Shown here piece by piece: positions 9,174 through 17,828 of a stretch of 64,000 bases of DNA; within the stretch, counting starts at the first letter, position 1; every line of letters starts with the position of its first letter. A program made the position numbers and the translations under genes. The notes beneath the pieces were generated by a model. It was not told the origin of the DNA. It worked only from the letters and a program-made list of their open reading frames with translations, and did not search any database. Source of the DNA: Geobacter sp. FeAm09. Its GTDB lineage: Bacteria > Desulfobacterota > Desulfuromonadia > Geobacterales > Pseudopelobacteraceae. Location of the stretch: positions 1,622,501 through 1,686,500 of the forward strand of contig NZ_CP042466.1 of the NCBI RefSeq assembly GCF_008330225.1. Reading direction: 5' to 3'.

Positions 9174-9992
9174 ATGGCTGACACAGCGCCGACCTGGCGC
9201 CTCATCGAAGACGAACCGAGCACCGGCGCGGAGAACATGGCCATGGACGAGGCGCTCGTGCGCTCCTTCGACCCGGCCCGGTCCCGGCCGGTGCTGCGCC
9301 TGTACGGCTGGCAACCGCCGGCCCTCTCCCTGGGGCGCTTCCAGAAAGCCGCCGAGGTGCTGGACCTGGAGCGCTGCCGGTCCGCTGGGGTGCCCATCGT
9401 GCGCCGTATCACCGGCGGCGGGACGATCTACCACACCGACGAGGTGACCTATGCCCTGGTCTGTTCGCCGGAGCAGATCCCCCCAGCCTCGTCCATCAAG
9501 GATTCCTTTCGCGTGTTGACCGGGTTCCTCGTCTCCCTCTACCGGGATTTGGGGCTTGACGCCTCCTACGCCCTGGACGCTGTCTCCCCGGAAACGCGCC
9601 TGGGGGAGCGGACCCCTTTCTGTTTTGCGGGCAAGGAGAGTTTCGACATCCTGGTGAAGGGGAAAAAGATCGGCGGCAATGCCCAGCGCCGGCAGAAGGG
9701 GATCATCTTTCAGCACGGCTCCCTGCCACTGGTGAACCGGGCCGCTACGGGGCTGTCGTTCATGAGGGAGCGGGACCCCGCTCTGGCGGCTGGCGCCGTC
9801 AGCCTGGAACAGTGCGGCATCCCGGTTGATTACGCCCTGGTCCGGCACAAGCTGATTGCGGCATTTCGAAGAAGCCTCACCGTGGAACTGTCGCCCCAAC
9901 CGCCCACGGGACAGGAACGCTCCCTGGCCCGCGACCTGCTGGAACGGCGCTATGCCACGGACCGCTGGAACCTTGAAGGGATGGATGCGTGA
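9174..9992 (+). CDS. lipM: Lipoate/octanoate protein ligase family, probable octanoyltransferase LipM
   Basis: 272 residues of the biotin/lipoate A/B ligase fold. It would transfer octanoate from acyl carrier protein to GcvH or another lipoyl domain, making the substrate for LipA. Evidence: RRITGGGTIYH (the conserved RRxTGGG motif), and CFAGKESFDILVKGKKIGGN followed by AQRRQKGIIFQHGSLPL, which matches the LipM catalytic-cysteine and lysine region. The length is close to LipM and shorter than two-domain LplA ligases. A GGGGAGG lies about 12 bases upstream. It overlaps lipA by GTGA, so the two are coupled. LplA-type salvage activity is the main alternative. Confidence 0.85.
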   Translation: MADTAPTWRLIEDEPSTGAENMAMDEALVRSFDPARSRPVLRLYGWQPPALSLGRFQKAAEVLDLERCRSAGVPIVRRITGGGTIYHTDEVTYALVCSPEQIPPASSIKDSFRVLTGFLVSLYRDLGLDASYALDAVSPETRLGERTPFCFAGKESFDILVKGKKIGGNAQRRQKGIIFQHGSLPLVNRAATGLSFMRERDPALAAGAVSLEQCGIPVDYALVRHKLIAAFRRSLTVELSPQPPTGQERSLARDLLERRYATDRWNLEGMDA

Positions 9993-10867
9993 ATATGACG
10001 AGGAAACCCGAGTGGCTGCAAAAACGCGTCAATCCGCGAGAACAGGCCGGGATGCGGGCGCTCTTGGGGGAGTTGCGCCTGAACACGGTCTGCCAGCAGG
10101 CGCTCTGCCCCAATATCTCGGAATGTTTTCGCGGCGGCCAGGCCACGTTCCTGATCCTGGGGCGGCACTGTACCCGGCACTGTTCCTTCTGCAACGTGGA
10201 CAAATCGCCGCCTGAACCGGTGGATACCGGGGAGCCGGCCAGGGTGGCCGAGGCGGTTGCCCGGCTGGGGTTGACCCATGTGGTGATCACCAGTCCGACC
10301 CGCGACGACCTGCCGGACGGCGGAGCCGCCCTGTACGCCGCCACGGTGGGCGCCATTCGCTCCGTCTCGCCCGCAACGCGCATCGAGCCGTTGATCCCGG
10401 ATTTTCAGGGGGACCGCCGGAGCCTTGCAGCCGTCATGACCGCAGGCCCGGATATTATCGCCCACAACGTGGAGACGGTGCCGCGGTTGTATCATATCCG
10501 CAGCGGCGCCGATTACGGCCGTTCCCTGGACCTGCTCCGCACCTGCCGCGAACTGGCGCCGGAAACCCCGGTCAAGTCGGGAATCATGCTGGGGATGGGA
10601 GAGACCCGGGACGAGGTGCTGCGGGTGTTGGGCGACCTGCGCGCTGCGGGGTGCACCTATCTCAGCATCGGCCAGTACCTGGCCCCCAGCCGTAACCATT
10701 ACCCGGTGCAGGAGTACATCCGGCCCGAGATCTTCGACGGATTGCGGGAACTGGCCCTCGATATGGGATTCAGCCATGTGGAGAGCGGCCCCTATGTGCG
10801 CAGTTCCTATCATGCAGGACAGTATCTGGCGGATATCCCCGGCGCATGCCACAAGGAGACAACATAG
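9989..10867 (+). CDS. lipA: Lipoyl synthase
   Basis: 292 residues. This radical-SAM enzyme inserts two sulfurs into the octanoyl chain on lipoyl domains. Both iron-sulfur motifs are visible: the auxiliary-cluster set CQQALCPNISEC (C-x4-C-x5-C) and the SAM-cluster set CTRHCSFC (CxxxCxxC). The conserved C-terminal RSSYHA is also present. The start is taken as GTG at 9989, overlapping the lipM stop, with AAGGG 8 bases upstream; an ATG at 9995 is possible. Its place next to gcvH, gcvP and lipM links lipoate making to glycine cleavage. Confidence 0.96.
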   Translation: MNMTRKPEWLQKRVNPREQAGMRALLGELRLNTVCQQALCPNISECFRGGQATFLILGRHCTRHCSFCNVDKSPPEPVDTGEPARVAEAVARLGLTHVVITSPTRDDLPDGGAALYAATVGAIRSVSPATRIEPLIPDFQGDRRSLAAVMTAGPDIIAHNVETVPRLYHIRSGADYGRSLDLLRTCRELAPETPVKSGIMLGMGETRDEVLRVLGDLRAAGCTYLSIGQYLAPSRNHYPVQEYIRPEIFDGLRELALDMGFSHVESGPYVRSSYHAGQYLADIPGACHKETT

Positions 10868-11553
10868 TGCAGCCCCAAATACTTCTGGCCGTCGCCGACG
10901 AAGAACGGCGCCTCATCTATGAAGCGTTCATCAAGAATGAACGGGTGATCTGCCATACGGTATCGTCCCTGCGCGATGTGGCGAACCAGGCCGCCCGGCA
11001 GCCCTATAACGCCATATTTCTCGACATGCCGCTGATCGTCAAGGCCTCCCGGTACGAAAAGAGCCTGGTGGAGGATGCCCTGCACGCCCTGCCCAACGTC
11101 CGCCTCAACATTACCGCCAAAACCCGTAAAATCCGCATGCTGGTTTCCTGGGACGCCCGGGAGGCCGGTGTGGCCACCCCCGAGGAGCAGCTTAAGTACT
11201 GTTGCGAACTGGCCCCGAAGGTGGCCCCCATCTGCAGCAGGGTACCCCTCAACCTGAACGCCGTGCTGTCATGCTCCCCGGATATGACGAACACCGAGCG
11301 GACGGTCTGCATCGACTTTTCCCCGGGCGGCTGCTTCCTGTTCTGCGTCAACGACGAGATCGCCCTGCAGACCACCGTGTGGATCCGGCTCGTTGCCCTG
11401 AGCGATCAAACGCCCATCGTATCCACCGTCTGCTGGAAACGGGAATGGGGAATGACCAGCGAGATCCCTGGTGTCGGCGTTCGTTTCGATGTGATGACGC
11501 CGCAGCAGCAGGCGGAGATCCTCTCGCTCTGCCGGGGCAAGCAGAAGAAATAG
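10867..11553 (+). CDS. PilZ-domain protein with receiver-like N-terminal region
   Basis: 228 residues from the GTG at 10867, which overlaps the lipA stop and follows AAGGAG. The N-terminal 100 residues look like a degenerate receiver fold (ILLAVADEERRLIYEAF, then NAIFLDMPLIV). The C-terminal half resembles PilZ, with DFSPGGCFLFC in place of the usual D/NxSxxG motif and a later GVGVRFDVMTPQQQ. Such proteins often bind cyclic di-GMP, but the upstream arginine motif (RxxxR) is not clear here (possibly KTRKIR), so binding is uncertain. The link to lipoate genes is probably only positional. Confidence 0.75.
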   Translation: MQPQILLAVADEERRLIYEAFIKNERVICHTVSSLRDVANQAARQPYNAIFLDMPLIVKASRYEKSLVEDALHALPNVRLNITAKTRKIRMLVSWDAREAGVATPEEQLKYCCELAPKVAPICSRVPLNLNAVLSCSPDMTNTERTVCIDFSPGGCFLFCVNDEIALQTTVWIRLVALSDQTPIVSTVCWKREWGMTSEIPGVGVRFDVMTPQQQAEILSLCRGKQKK

Positions 11554-11656
11554 GTTGCGGCCGTGCCTGCCGGAGGCTGAAGGGCAACTCGTTGATGCCG
11601 AAGGGCAAATACCGATATCCCTTGCGCCCGGCACCGCTTTCGTATAGGTTTTAGCC

Positions 11657-12007
11657 ATGCGCTTACTGGAAACATATGCCATCCACAGGAAATGCCTGCT
11701 GCCGTTTGTCATGGCGGCCGCGCTCTTCTTCATTCTTCAGGGGATAAGCGTACCCCACCTTGCCGACCCGCGGGAGCCTCGGCTCTCAAGCCCGCAAAAG
11801 AACAAGCCGGCCACCAGTGCCGTCCTCAAAACCCTGCTGCAATCACCCCATGGCAAGATTGCAAAGCACCCCCCATTTCTGGACCGTTCCGGCACGGCCT
11901 CCCGGCTTTGCCTCCCGACTGCCCACATCGCGTCTGTTCCCCATGACCTCCACGTTCCCGTCTCGGCCGCGGTCCCGGCCGTCCCTGCCAGGGCTCCGCC
12001 CGCGTAG
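11657..12007 (+). CDS. Small hypothetical protein with N-terminal membrane segment
   Basis: 116 residues. A basic N terminus leads into a hydrophobic stretch (LLPFVMAAALFFILQGI) that could be a signal or anchor. The rest is proline- and alanine-rich without a recognised domain. The ribosome binding site is weak and the C-terminal part has the composition expected of chance GC-rich frames. It fills a 619-base gap between the PilZ gene and secF that otherwise shows nothing clear. It may be real or spurious. Confidence 0.35.
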   Translation: MRLLETYAIHRKCLLPFVMAAALFFILQGISVPHLADPREPRLSSPQKNKPATSAVLKTLLQSPHGKIAKHPPFLDRSGTASRLCLPTAHIASVPHDLHVPVSAAVPAVPARAPPA

Positions 12008-12171
12008 CGCCCCGGCACCCCTGTCATCCATCTGATCCGAAATTTTTTCCGACACCATGCCAGTGCGTCGGGGCAGGTCTCTCCGTGCGCCCGCATCGGC
12101 CTTCGCCAGGTATGCCGCCTGGGGAACGTCCCGTCGCGCCTGTCACACGAACACGCTTCCAGGAGGAAACG

Positions 12172-13104
12172 GTGCAACTTATCAAAAAAACCGCCATCGA
12201 CTTTATCGGCAAGAGGCATATCACGTTCATCGTATCGGGTATCATCGCCATTGTGGGTATGATCGGCATTGTCCAGATCGCCAGAAACGCCGCCAACATG
12301 GGCATCGACTTTTCCGGGGGTACATCGGTGCAGCTCAATTTCACCCAGCCGGTTTCCCTGGAGAAGGCCCGCGACCTCCTCGCCCGGAACAATCTCCACG
12401 AGGCCAACCTGCAGGAGATACAGGAGGGGAACAAACTCCTGATCAAGGTCGGTAAAGCCAGCCTGATGGCAGGAAACAATGCCGACACCATCAAGGAAAT
12501 CTTCAAGAAGGGGTTCCCGGGGAACGATTTCGTGGTGGAAAGCTCCACGGAGATCGGCCCTTCCATCGGCGACAAACTCAAGAAGGATACCCTGGTCGCC
12601 GTGGGAGTGTCCATGCTCGGCATCGTCATGTACATAGCCTGGCGCTTTGATTTCAAGTTCGGCTTCGGCGCCGTGGTCTCCACGCTTCACGACGTGCTGG
12701 CCATGATCGCCCTGTTTTACGTCCTGGACAAGGAGATCAACCTGCTGTTCATCACCGCGGTCCTGACGATTGCGGGGTACTCCCTGACCGACACGGTGGT
12801 GGTGTTCGACCGGATCAGGGAAAATCTCAACAGGAACCTGTCCGGGTCCATGGAGAGCATCTTCAATGCCAGCATCAACGAAGTCCTGTCCCGGACGGTC
12901 ATCACCTCATTGACCACGTTTCTGGCGGCGCTGTCGCTGTTTCTCTTCGGTGGCGAGGTCATCCACGATTTCGCCCTGGCTCTGGTTTCGGGCGTCGTCA
13001 TCGCAACCTACTCGTCCATCTTCATCGCCAGCCCCATAGTGCTGGAACTGGAACGCAGGTCGGGAAGGGCCACGTCTCAGGGGGCTGCGCCCGCGACACC
13101 GTAA
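12172..13104 (+). CDS. secF: Protein translocase subunit SecF, encoded without SecD
   Basis: 310 residues, the usual SecF length. SecF works with SecD in the inner membrane to pull exported proteins through SecYEG using proton flow. Signatures: NMGIDFSGGTSVQLNF in the first periplasmic loop, SLTDTVVVFDRIRENL, and SINEVLSRTVITSLTT in the C-terminal membrane part. The start is the GTG at 12172, which has a perfect AGGAGG six bases upstream; an in-frame ATG at 12085 lacks this. No secD or yajC precedes it, which is unusual. A MreB-like gene follows after 25 bases. Confidence 0.93.
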   Translation: MQLIKKTAIDFIGKRHITFIVSGIIAIVGMIGIVQIARNAANMGIDFSGGTSVQLNFTQPVSLEKARDLLARNNLHEANLQEIQEGNKLLIKVGKASLMAGNNADTIKEIFKKGFPGNDFVVESSTEIGPSIGDKLKKDTLVAVGVSMLGIVMYIAWRFDFKFGFGAVVSTLHDVLAMIALFYVLDKEINLLFITAVLTIAGYSLTDTVVVFDRIRENLNRNLSGSMESIFNASINEVLSRTVITSLTTFLAALSLFLFGGEVIHDFALALVSGVVIATYSSIFIASPIVLELERRSGRATSQGAAPATP

Positions 13105-13129
13105 AATATTTTCAGGCAGGAGAACCATC

Positions 13130-14053
13130 ATGGCCAAGCAGTGGGGACTCTCCAATTGGCGGCCGGACATAGCCATCGACCTGGGTACGGCGACGACCCG
13201 GGTTGCCGGCAGGGGGCATGGGGTCATAACCCGCACCTCCGTGGCTGGAAACACCCCGGCGTTGTCGGCCGGCGTCGTGGTGGACGGTGACGCCGTGGTG
13301 GCGCTTCTTGAACCGCTCATTGCCAAAATGAGGATCTTCGGCGTGATCCGGCCGCGCGCCGTGGCGTGCGCGCCGACCGACGCGAGCGCCGGGGAACGCA
13401 ACGCTGTTGTCGAGGGGATTTCCCGGGGCGGCGCATCGGCTGTCGTCGTTGTCCCGGAACCCCTCGCCGCAGCCGTCGGGGCGGGGGTTGATATCGTGTC
13501 TCCCTATGCACGGATGGTCATCGATCTGGGGGAAGGGGTTACGGACTGCGCCGTCATCGCCTCCGGCAAGGTCGTGGATACGGCGGCCCTGCGCGGCGGG
13601 TGCGGCGCGTTCCGGAGCGCGCTGCGGGAGACGGTGTTGAGGATGCGGAACATGCGGATCACCACCCGTCAGGCGGAGCTGCTGCTGCGCGCGGCGCTCC
13701 GCGGTCCCGCGACGGTTTCCGTGCAGGCACCCGGGACAGGGGAGGGGGATTGTCCCGCACAACCGCCGATCAGTCTTGCTGAAGCGCGGGAGGCATGCGA
13801 GCCGGCGATGGCGGCGATCCTCGGCCTGATAACGGGATTTCTTCGGGATCTACCGCACTCCATGGGCTGCGAGATCATCGAAAACGGCATCACTCTGACG
13901 GGAGGCGGCGCCCTTTTGGCAGGCATGCGGGAAAGGATCCAGGCGGCAACCGGGATTGCGGTCATGCCGGTCCCCAATCCGCTTGAAGCGGTGGTGCGGG
14001 GGGCGTACGCCATGCTGCCTATCGTGGCGATGCTCAATATGTGGAAGCGTTGA
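13130..14053 (+). CDS. Divergent MreB-like actin-fold protein
   Basis: 307 residues, somewhat shorter than typical MreB (about 335-350). The ATP-binding pieces of the actin/Hsp70 fold can be followed: IAIDLGTATTRVAGRG (phosphate 1), EPLAAAVGAG, VIDLGEGVTDCAVIASG (phosphate 2, with GE where MreB usually has GG), and ITLTGGGALLAGM (adenosine site). Much of the middle is shortened and rich in Ala, Gly and Arg. It is therefore best seen as an MreB paralogue with altered nucleotide handling, not the main cell-shape MreB. RBS AGGAG at about 7 bases. Probably cotranscribed with secF. Confidence 0.75.
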   Translation: MAKQWGLSNWRPDIAIDLGTATTRVAGRGHGVITRTSVAGNTPALSAGVVVDGDAVVALLEPLIAKMRIFGVIRPRAVACAPTDASAGERNAVVEGISRGGASAVVVVPEPLAAAVGAGVDIVSPYARMVIDLGEGVTDCAVIASGKVVDTAALRGGCGAFRSALRETVLRMRNMRITTRQAELLLRAALRGPATVSVQAPGTGEGDCPAQPPISLAEAREACEPAMAAILGLITGFLRDLPHSMGCEIIENGITLTGGGALLAGMRERIQAATGIAVMPVPNPLEAVVRGAYAMLPIVAMLNMWKR

Positions 14054-14140
14054 GAGACACAGGCTGCACGGAGGTGGAAATTATGTTAAACTTTTTGAAT
14101 GCCGCTTCCCTCGCAATCCTTTGGCAACGAAAGTCGCATT

Positions 14141-15376
14141 ATGCTCAAACTGGTCCGATTGGCATGCGGGGCGGGGATTACCCTGTTCATCCTCTGGTTC
14201 GCCATGAGCAATTACCGCGATGCGCGTCCCATCGCCGAGGATAACCTTTTCGGGCTGGCCCATTCCCTCCATGCCGCCATTGAAAACAGCGTGCTCCACG
14301 ACCCCTCCCTTCACTCCCTGGCGACGTTTCATGCCCAGGACCTGGCCTATTTCGCCCTCGTCGACAAGAACGGCGTTTACCGATTCCACTCCAACCAGGA
14401 ATTGATCGGCACCCGGCTGCAGAACAGCGGCACGTTGCGGCAGTTGTTTGCCGAAACCATGGTGGGTACCCGCGTGAAGCTGGCGACGGGTGAAACCGCG
14501 TACGAGTTGTATGGCCATATCCACACGCCCCGTGAGACCATGGGGCTGCGCCTGGTGCTCCACACCTACCGGGCCGACGGGGTCATCAGGCATGCGCGGC
14601 TGACCATGATCGTACTGTTTGCCCTCGTGGCGGTCGGGTGGTTCCTGACGTTTGTCATCTATCGCTATTCCCGGCGGGAAGAGGTGCACCGGCAGGAGAT
14701 GGCGCAGCGTGAAAACCTGGCCAAAATGGGGGAGATGGGTGCCATGCTGGCCCATGAGATCAGAAATCCCCTTGCAGGGATCAAGGGGTTTGCCCAGCTC
14801 ATTGAAAAGCGGCCCGACGACCCCCGGACAAAGGAATCCGCCCAGCGGATTGTGGGTGAGGCCCGGCGCCTGGAATCCCTGGTGACGGACCTGCTCGCCT
14901 TTGCCAGAAGCGATGGGGATGAGGCGGGGCCTTGTGCCGTTGCCCGGCTTATGGGGCATAGCGTCGATCTGATACGGCCTGAGGCCGAGCAGGCCCGGGT
15001 CGCCCTGGTCATCGACTGTCCCTCCGACCTGATGGTCACCGGCAAGCGGGACAGGCTCGGCCAGGTGCTGCTCAATATCGTCAAAAACGGCGTGCAGGCG
15101 ATGCCTGACGGGGGGGAGCTTCGCCTGACGGCACGCCAGGCCGGTTCACAGGCGATCATCACCATCAACGATACCGGACACGGCATCAGCCCGGAAAACA
15201 GTGCCAGGATCTTCACCCCTTTCTTCACCACCAAGGCGAGGGGCACCGGGCTGGGGTTGGCGCTCTGCAAGAAGATCGTCGAAGAACACCACGGTTCGAT
15301 AACGGTTGAAAGCTCTGCCTCCGGGACAACGGTAACCGTAACGCTGCCGGGGGCATGGACAGGGGAGAAGCCATGA
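14141..15376 (+). CDS. Two-component sensor histidine kinase, ZraS/NtrB-like
   Basis: 411 residues from the ATG at 14141; an in-frame ATG at 14099 would add 14 residues and cannot be excluded. A membrane helix at the N terminus (GAGITLFILWFAMS) precedes a periplasmic sensor of about 130 residues with YFALVDKNGVYRFHSNQELIG, which resembles ZraS-type Cache sensors. A second helix follows (TMIVLFALVAVGWFLTFVI). The kinase core has HEIRNPLAGIKGFAQLIEKR (H-box histidine), a QVLLNIVKNGVQAMPDGG N box, DTGHGIS and GTGLGLALCKKI. It overlaps the response regulator gene by ATGA. The pair probably controls the exported-protein genes that follow. Confidence 0.9.
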   Translation: MLKLVRLACGAGITLFILWFAMSNYRDARPIAEDNLFGLAHSLHAAIENSVLHDPSLHSLATFHAQDLAYFALVDKNGVYRFHSNQELIGTRLQNSGTLRQLFAETMVGTRVKLATGETAYELYGHIHTPRETMGLRLVLHTYRADGVIRHARLTMIVLFALVAVGWFLTFVIYRYSRREEVHRQEMAQRENLAKMGEMGAMLAHEIRNPLAGIKGFAQLIEKRPDDPRTKESAQRIVGEARRLESLVTDLLAFARSDGDEAGPCAVARLMGHSVDLIRPEAEQARVALVIDCPSDLMVTGKRDRLGQVLLNIVKNGVQAMPDGGELRLTARQAGSQAIITINDTGHGISPENSARIFTPFFTTKARGTGLGLALCKKIVEEHHGSITVESSASGTTVTVTLPGAWTGEKP

Positions 15377-16713
15377 AAGGACGTATTCTGCTGGTTGAGG
15401 ACGATGAAACCTTCAGGAGCTTTTTGCAGACCGTTCTGGAGGAAGCGGGACATGATGTGCTCATGGCCAGCGACGGACTGTCCGGAGCCCGCCTGATCAA
15501 AGGCCAGCAGTTCGATCTGGTTGTTTCGGATCTGAAAATGCCCGGCAAGAGCGGCCTCGAACTGTTTCGGGATGCCATGCGGGATGCCGATCCGCCACGA
15601 TTTATCTTTCTGACCGCGTTCGGCACGGTGGAGGAGGCGGTCGGCGCCATGAAGGATGGGGCTTTCGATTTTCTCACCAAGCCGCTGGAAGATCCGGATG
15701 CCCTGGTGAGAGTTGTGGACAGGGCGCTTGAGGGCCTGCAACGCTCGCGGGATTACCTTGCGCTCAAGGAATCCGAAGCGGGCGGATTGCCGCCGGAAGA
15801 GCTCATCTTTGCCGGATCGGCCATGCAGCCGATCCGGAAACTGGTCCATAACGTGGCCGGTACCACGGCCAATGTGCTTATCTACGGCGAGAGCGGTACA
15901 GGCAAGGAACTGGTAGCCAGGACCATTCACCTGCTCAGTCCCCGGGGGGGCGGCGCTTTTGTCCCGCTCAACTGCGCGGCCATCCCGGAGAATCTTCTGG
16001 AGAGCGAGCTTTTCGGCCATGAAAAGGGGGCTTTCACGGGAGCTGTCCAGGCGCGGTTGGGCAAGTTCGAACTGGCCAAGGGGGGTACCATCTTTCTGGA
16101 CGAAATCGGCGAAATGCCGGTGGCGCTTCAGGCCAAGCTGCTGCGGGTTCTTCAGGAACGGGTGTTCGAGCGGGTCGGGGGCGGCAAGGAGATCAGGGCC
16201 GACGTGCGGGTGATTGCGGCAACCAACCGCGACCTTGCCGAAGAGGTCGCGGAGAAGCGTTTCCGCGAGGACCTTTTCTACCGCCTCAACGTCTTTCCGG
16301 TCAATCTGCCGCCGCTCCGGGAACGGCGGGATATCATCCCGCTGTTGACGGAGTACTTTATCCGGCGTTTCTGCCGCCTGGTCGGAAAAAAGCTCAAGGG
16401 CATCGAGTCGGAGGCGCTCAGGGCCATGAAAGCATATACCTGGCCGGGCAATATCCGCGAGTTGCAGAACGTTGTGGAACGGGCCGTCATCCTGGCCCAG
16501 GACACGGTTCGGGCGGTCAATCTCCCCGACGCTCTCGTGGGGGCGGGCGGCCCGGCCGCTGCCGGCCGGGACAAGCTGAAAATGGTGGAGCGCGACCTGA
16601 TCGTCCAGGCCCTGGAACAGCACGGGGGCAACCGTCGCCAGGCTGCCGAGGAACTGGGGATGTCGCGCCGAACCCTCCAATACAAACTGAAGGAGTTCGG
16701 CCTGCTCGGCTAA
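15373..16713 (+). CDS. Sigma-54-dependent response regulator (NtrC/ZraR family)
   Basis: 446 residues from the ATG at 15373, which overlaps the kinase stop. The receiver domain has the acidic cluster VEDDE, the phospho-acceptor in VVSDLKMPGKSG, a Thr in FLTAFG and a Lys in FLTKPLE. The central AAA+ domain has Walker A GESGTGKE, the sigma-54 loop motif GAFTGA, Walker B TIFLDEIGEMP and RVIAATNRDL. The C terminus is a Fis-type helix-turn-helix (QALEQHGGNRRQAAEELGMS). It should activate sigma-54 promoters. Inverted repeats just downstream of its stop are plausible binding sites. Confidence 0.95.
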   Translation: MKGRILLVEDDETFRSFLQTVLEEAGHDVLMASDGLSGARLIKGQQFDLVVSDLKMPGKSGLELFRDAMRDADPPRFIFLTAFGTVEEAVGAMKDGAFDFLTKPLEDPDALVRVVDRALEGLQRSRDYLALKESEAGGLPPEELIFAGSAMQPIRKLVHNVAGTTANVLIYGESGTGKELVARTIHLLSPRGGGAFVPLNCAAIPENLLESELFGHEKGAFTGAVQARLGKFELAKGGTIFLDEIGEMPVALQAKLLRVLQERVFERVGGGKEIRADVRVIAATNRDLAEEVAEKRFREDLFYRLNVFPVNLPPLRERRDIIPLLTEYFIRRFCRLVGKKLKGIESEALRAMKAYTWPGNIRELQNVVERAVILAQDTVRAVNLPDALVGAGGPAAAGRDKLKMVERDLIVQALEQHGGNRRQAAEELGMSRRTLQYKLKEFGLLG

Positions 16714-16731
16714 CCGCACGGGACACGTGCG

Positions 16732-16772
16732 TTGTGCAATATTTTTCTCATGCGGTGCAATTGTTTGCACAA
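16732..16772. promoter_or_regulatory. Cluster of TTGTGCAA / TTGCACAA repeats, candidate enhancer for the sigma-54 regulator
   Basis: TTGTGCAA lies at 16732-16739 and its exact inverse TTGCACAA at 16765-16772. Inside this, GTGCAATTGTTTGCAC (16755-16770) is a perfect 6-4-6 palindrome. The cluster is in the 194-base gap between the regulator gene and the first exported-protein gene, about 140-175 bases before that start codon. This is a usual distance for enhancer sites of NtrC-type activators. I could not find a convincing -24/-12 GG...GC promoter between them. Confidence 0.6.
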
Positions 16773-16907
16773 TTTATTCTTGTTCCGTGTGTGCTGAAAA
16801 ATAATAAAATTAATAAGATCAGCATCTTATATTGGTCTGTGGTTTTGGCATACACCGTGGAATATCCATTGGGGCAGAAACATCACATTCCACGGAGGTA
16901 TCCACAC

Positions 16908-17243
16908 ATGAAACGGGTCGGAAGGATCTCAACAGTGGCGGCAATTGCCGCTCTCGTGCTTGCCGCCCAGGCATTGGCTTTTGGTGGCGGGATGGGGGGC
17001 GGCCAAACCGGGGGAAGCATGGGAGGGGGGCATCAGGTGTCTTCCGGCATGCAGGGGGGCAGCATGCATCCGGGGGCAATGGCCGGAGCAGGGCCGCAGC
17101 ATATGGCCATGAATGAAACGGGGTCCCAGGGGATGATGCAGGGCGGCGTTGGTACTACCGCCACCATGCCGTCCGGGCAGATAAGCGGGAGCGGCAATGG
17201 CGGGACCGCCGCGAAAGCGTCCACAACCGCAACCACCAAGTAA
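16908..17243 (+). CDS. Exported glycine/methionine-rich small protein
   Basis: 111 residues from the ATG at 16908, chosen because GGAGG lies about 10 bases upstream and it gives a clean signal peptide (TVAAIAALVLAAQALA, cleavage before FGGG). The mature part is low complexity, dominated by Gly, Met, Gln, Ser and Ala, with GGGMGGGQ, GGSMGGGHQ, GGSMHPGAM and GMMQGG segments and two His-Met clusters. It has no known fold. Met/His-rich exported peptides often bind soft metals such as Cu(I) or Ag(I); this role is inferred. It is the first of four exported proteins in a row. Confidence 0.75.
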   Translation: MKRVGRISTVAAIAALVLAAQALAFGGGMGGGQTGGSMGGGHQVSSGMQGGSMHPGAMAGAGPQHMAMNETGSQGMMQGGVGTTATMPSGQISGSGNGGTAAKASTTATTK

Positions 17244-17265
17244 CGCGGATCGGGAGTAGTCCAGC

Positions 17266-17775
17266 ATGTTCAAAGTTCGTTTTTTCTCCGTCGTGACGTT
17301 GGCAATCGTTTTGAATGGCCTGTTGACCGGTCCGGCGTTTGCCGGCTTCGGCTTCGGCAGCGATGCCGCGGGGAAGAGCGGCCTGGACTTCGCCAGGGGG
17401 TACGATGTGAATACGGTGACGACCGTAACGGGTCGTGTGGTTTCCTCTCCCCAGGCCGGTGAAAAAGAGCACATTTTTGTGGACGTCAAGGCCGGGGGGG
17501 AGATCATCAGCCTCAACCTCGGACCCAAGTCTTTCTGGGAGAAGAAGGAAATTCCGCTCCACCCCAACGACGACATCACCGCCAAGGGGTCCAAGGCCCA
17601 GGGTAAGGACGGGAAAACCTATCTGATGGTGCAGAAGCTCACCAACAAGACCACCGGTTCCCAAACGGCATTGCGGAACGATCAGGGGAGGGCCGCCTGG
17701 TCCGGGTGGAATTCGGGCGGCATGATGCAGGGGGGCGGCATGATGCGCGGCGGTGGCGGGATGATGAGACGCTGA
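17266..17775 (+). CDS. Exported OB-fold-like protein with Gly-Met tail
   Basis: 169 residues. A signal peptide ends at GPAFA-GF. The middle (about 50-135) has the strand pattern of small periplasmic OB-fold proteins: TVTGRVVSSP, HIFVDVKAGGEIISLNLGP, DDITAKGSKAQGKDGKTYLM. The last 25 residues are GGMMQGGGMMRGGGGMMRR, a repeated Gly-Met motif shared with the neighbouring proteins. It starts 22 bases after the first Gly/Met-rich gene, so cotranscription is likely. Function unknown; binding of a metal or a small ligand at the envelope is the simplest reading. Confidence 0.8.
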   Translation: MFKVRFFSVVTLAIVLNGLLTGPAFAGFGFGSDAAGKSGLDFARGYDVNTVTTVTGRVVSSPQAGEKEHIFVDVKAGGEIISLNLGPKSFWEKKEIPLHPNDDITAKGSKAQGKDGKTYLMVQKLTNKTTGSQTALRNDQGRAAWSGWNSGGMMQGGGMMRGGGGMMRR

Positions 17776-17828
17776 AGCTTGCGGTCTCGTTGCCCACGCA
17801 GCCGTCTATTTTCAAGAAGGAGCTCGCA

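Noticed and set aside
14665-16770. 701-codon minus-strand open frame opposite the two-component genes
   Set aside because: Shadow frame; the plus-strand kinase and regulator carry all diagnostic motifs.
16840-16870. Sigma-54 promoter of the exported-protein operon (TGGCAT-N5-GTGG)
   Set aside because: The -12 element lacks the essential GC dinucleotide and nearby alternatives have the wrong spacing.
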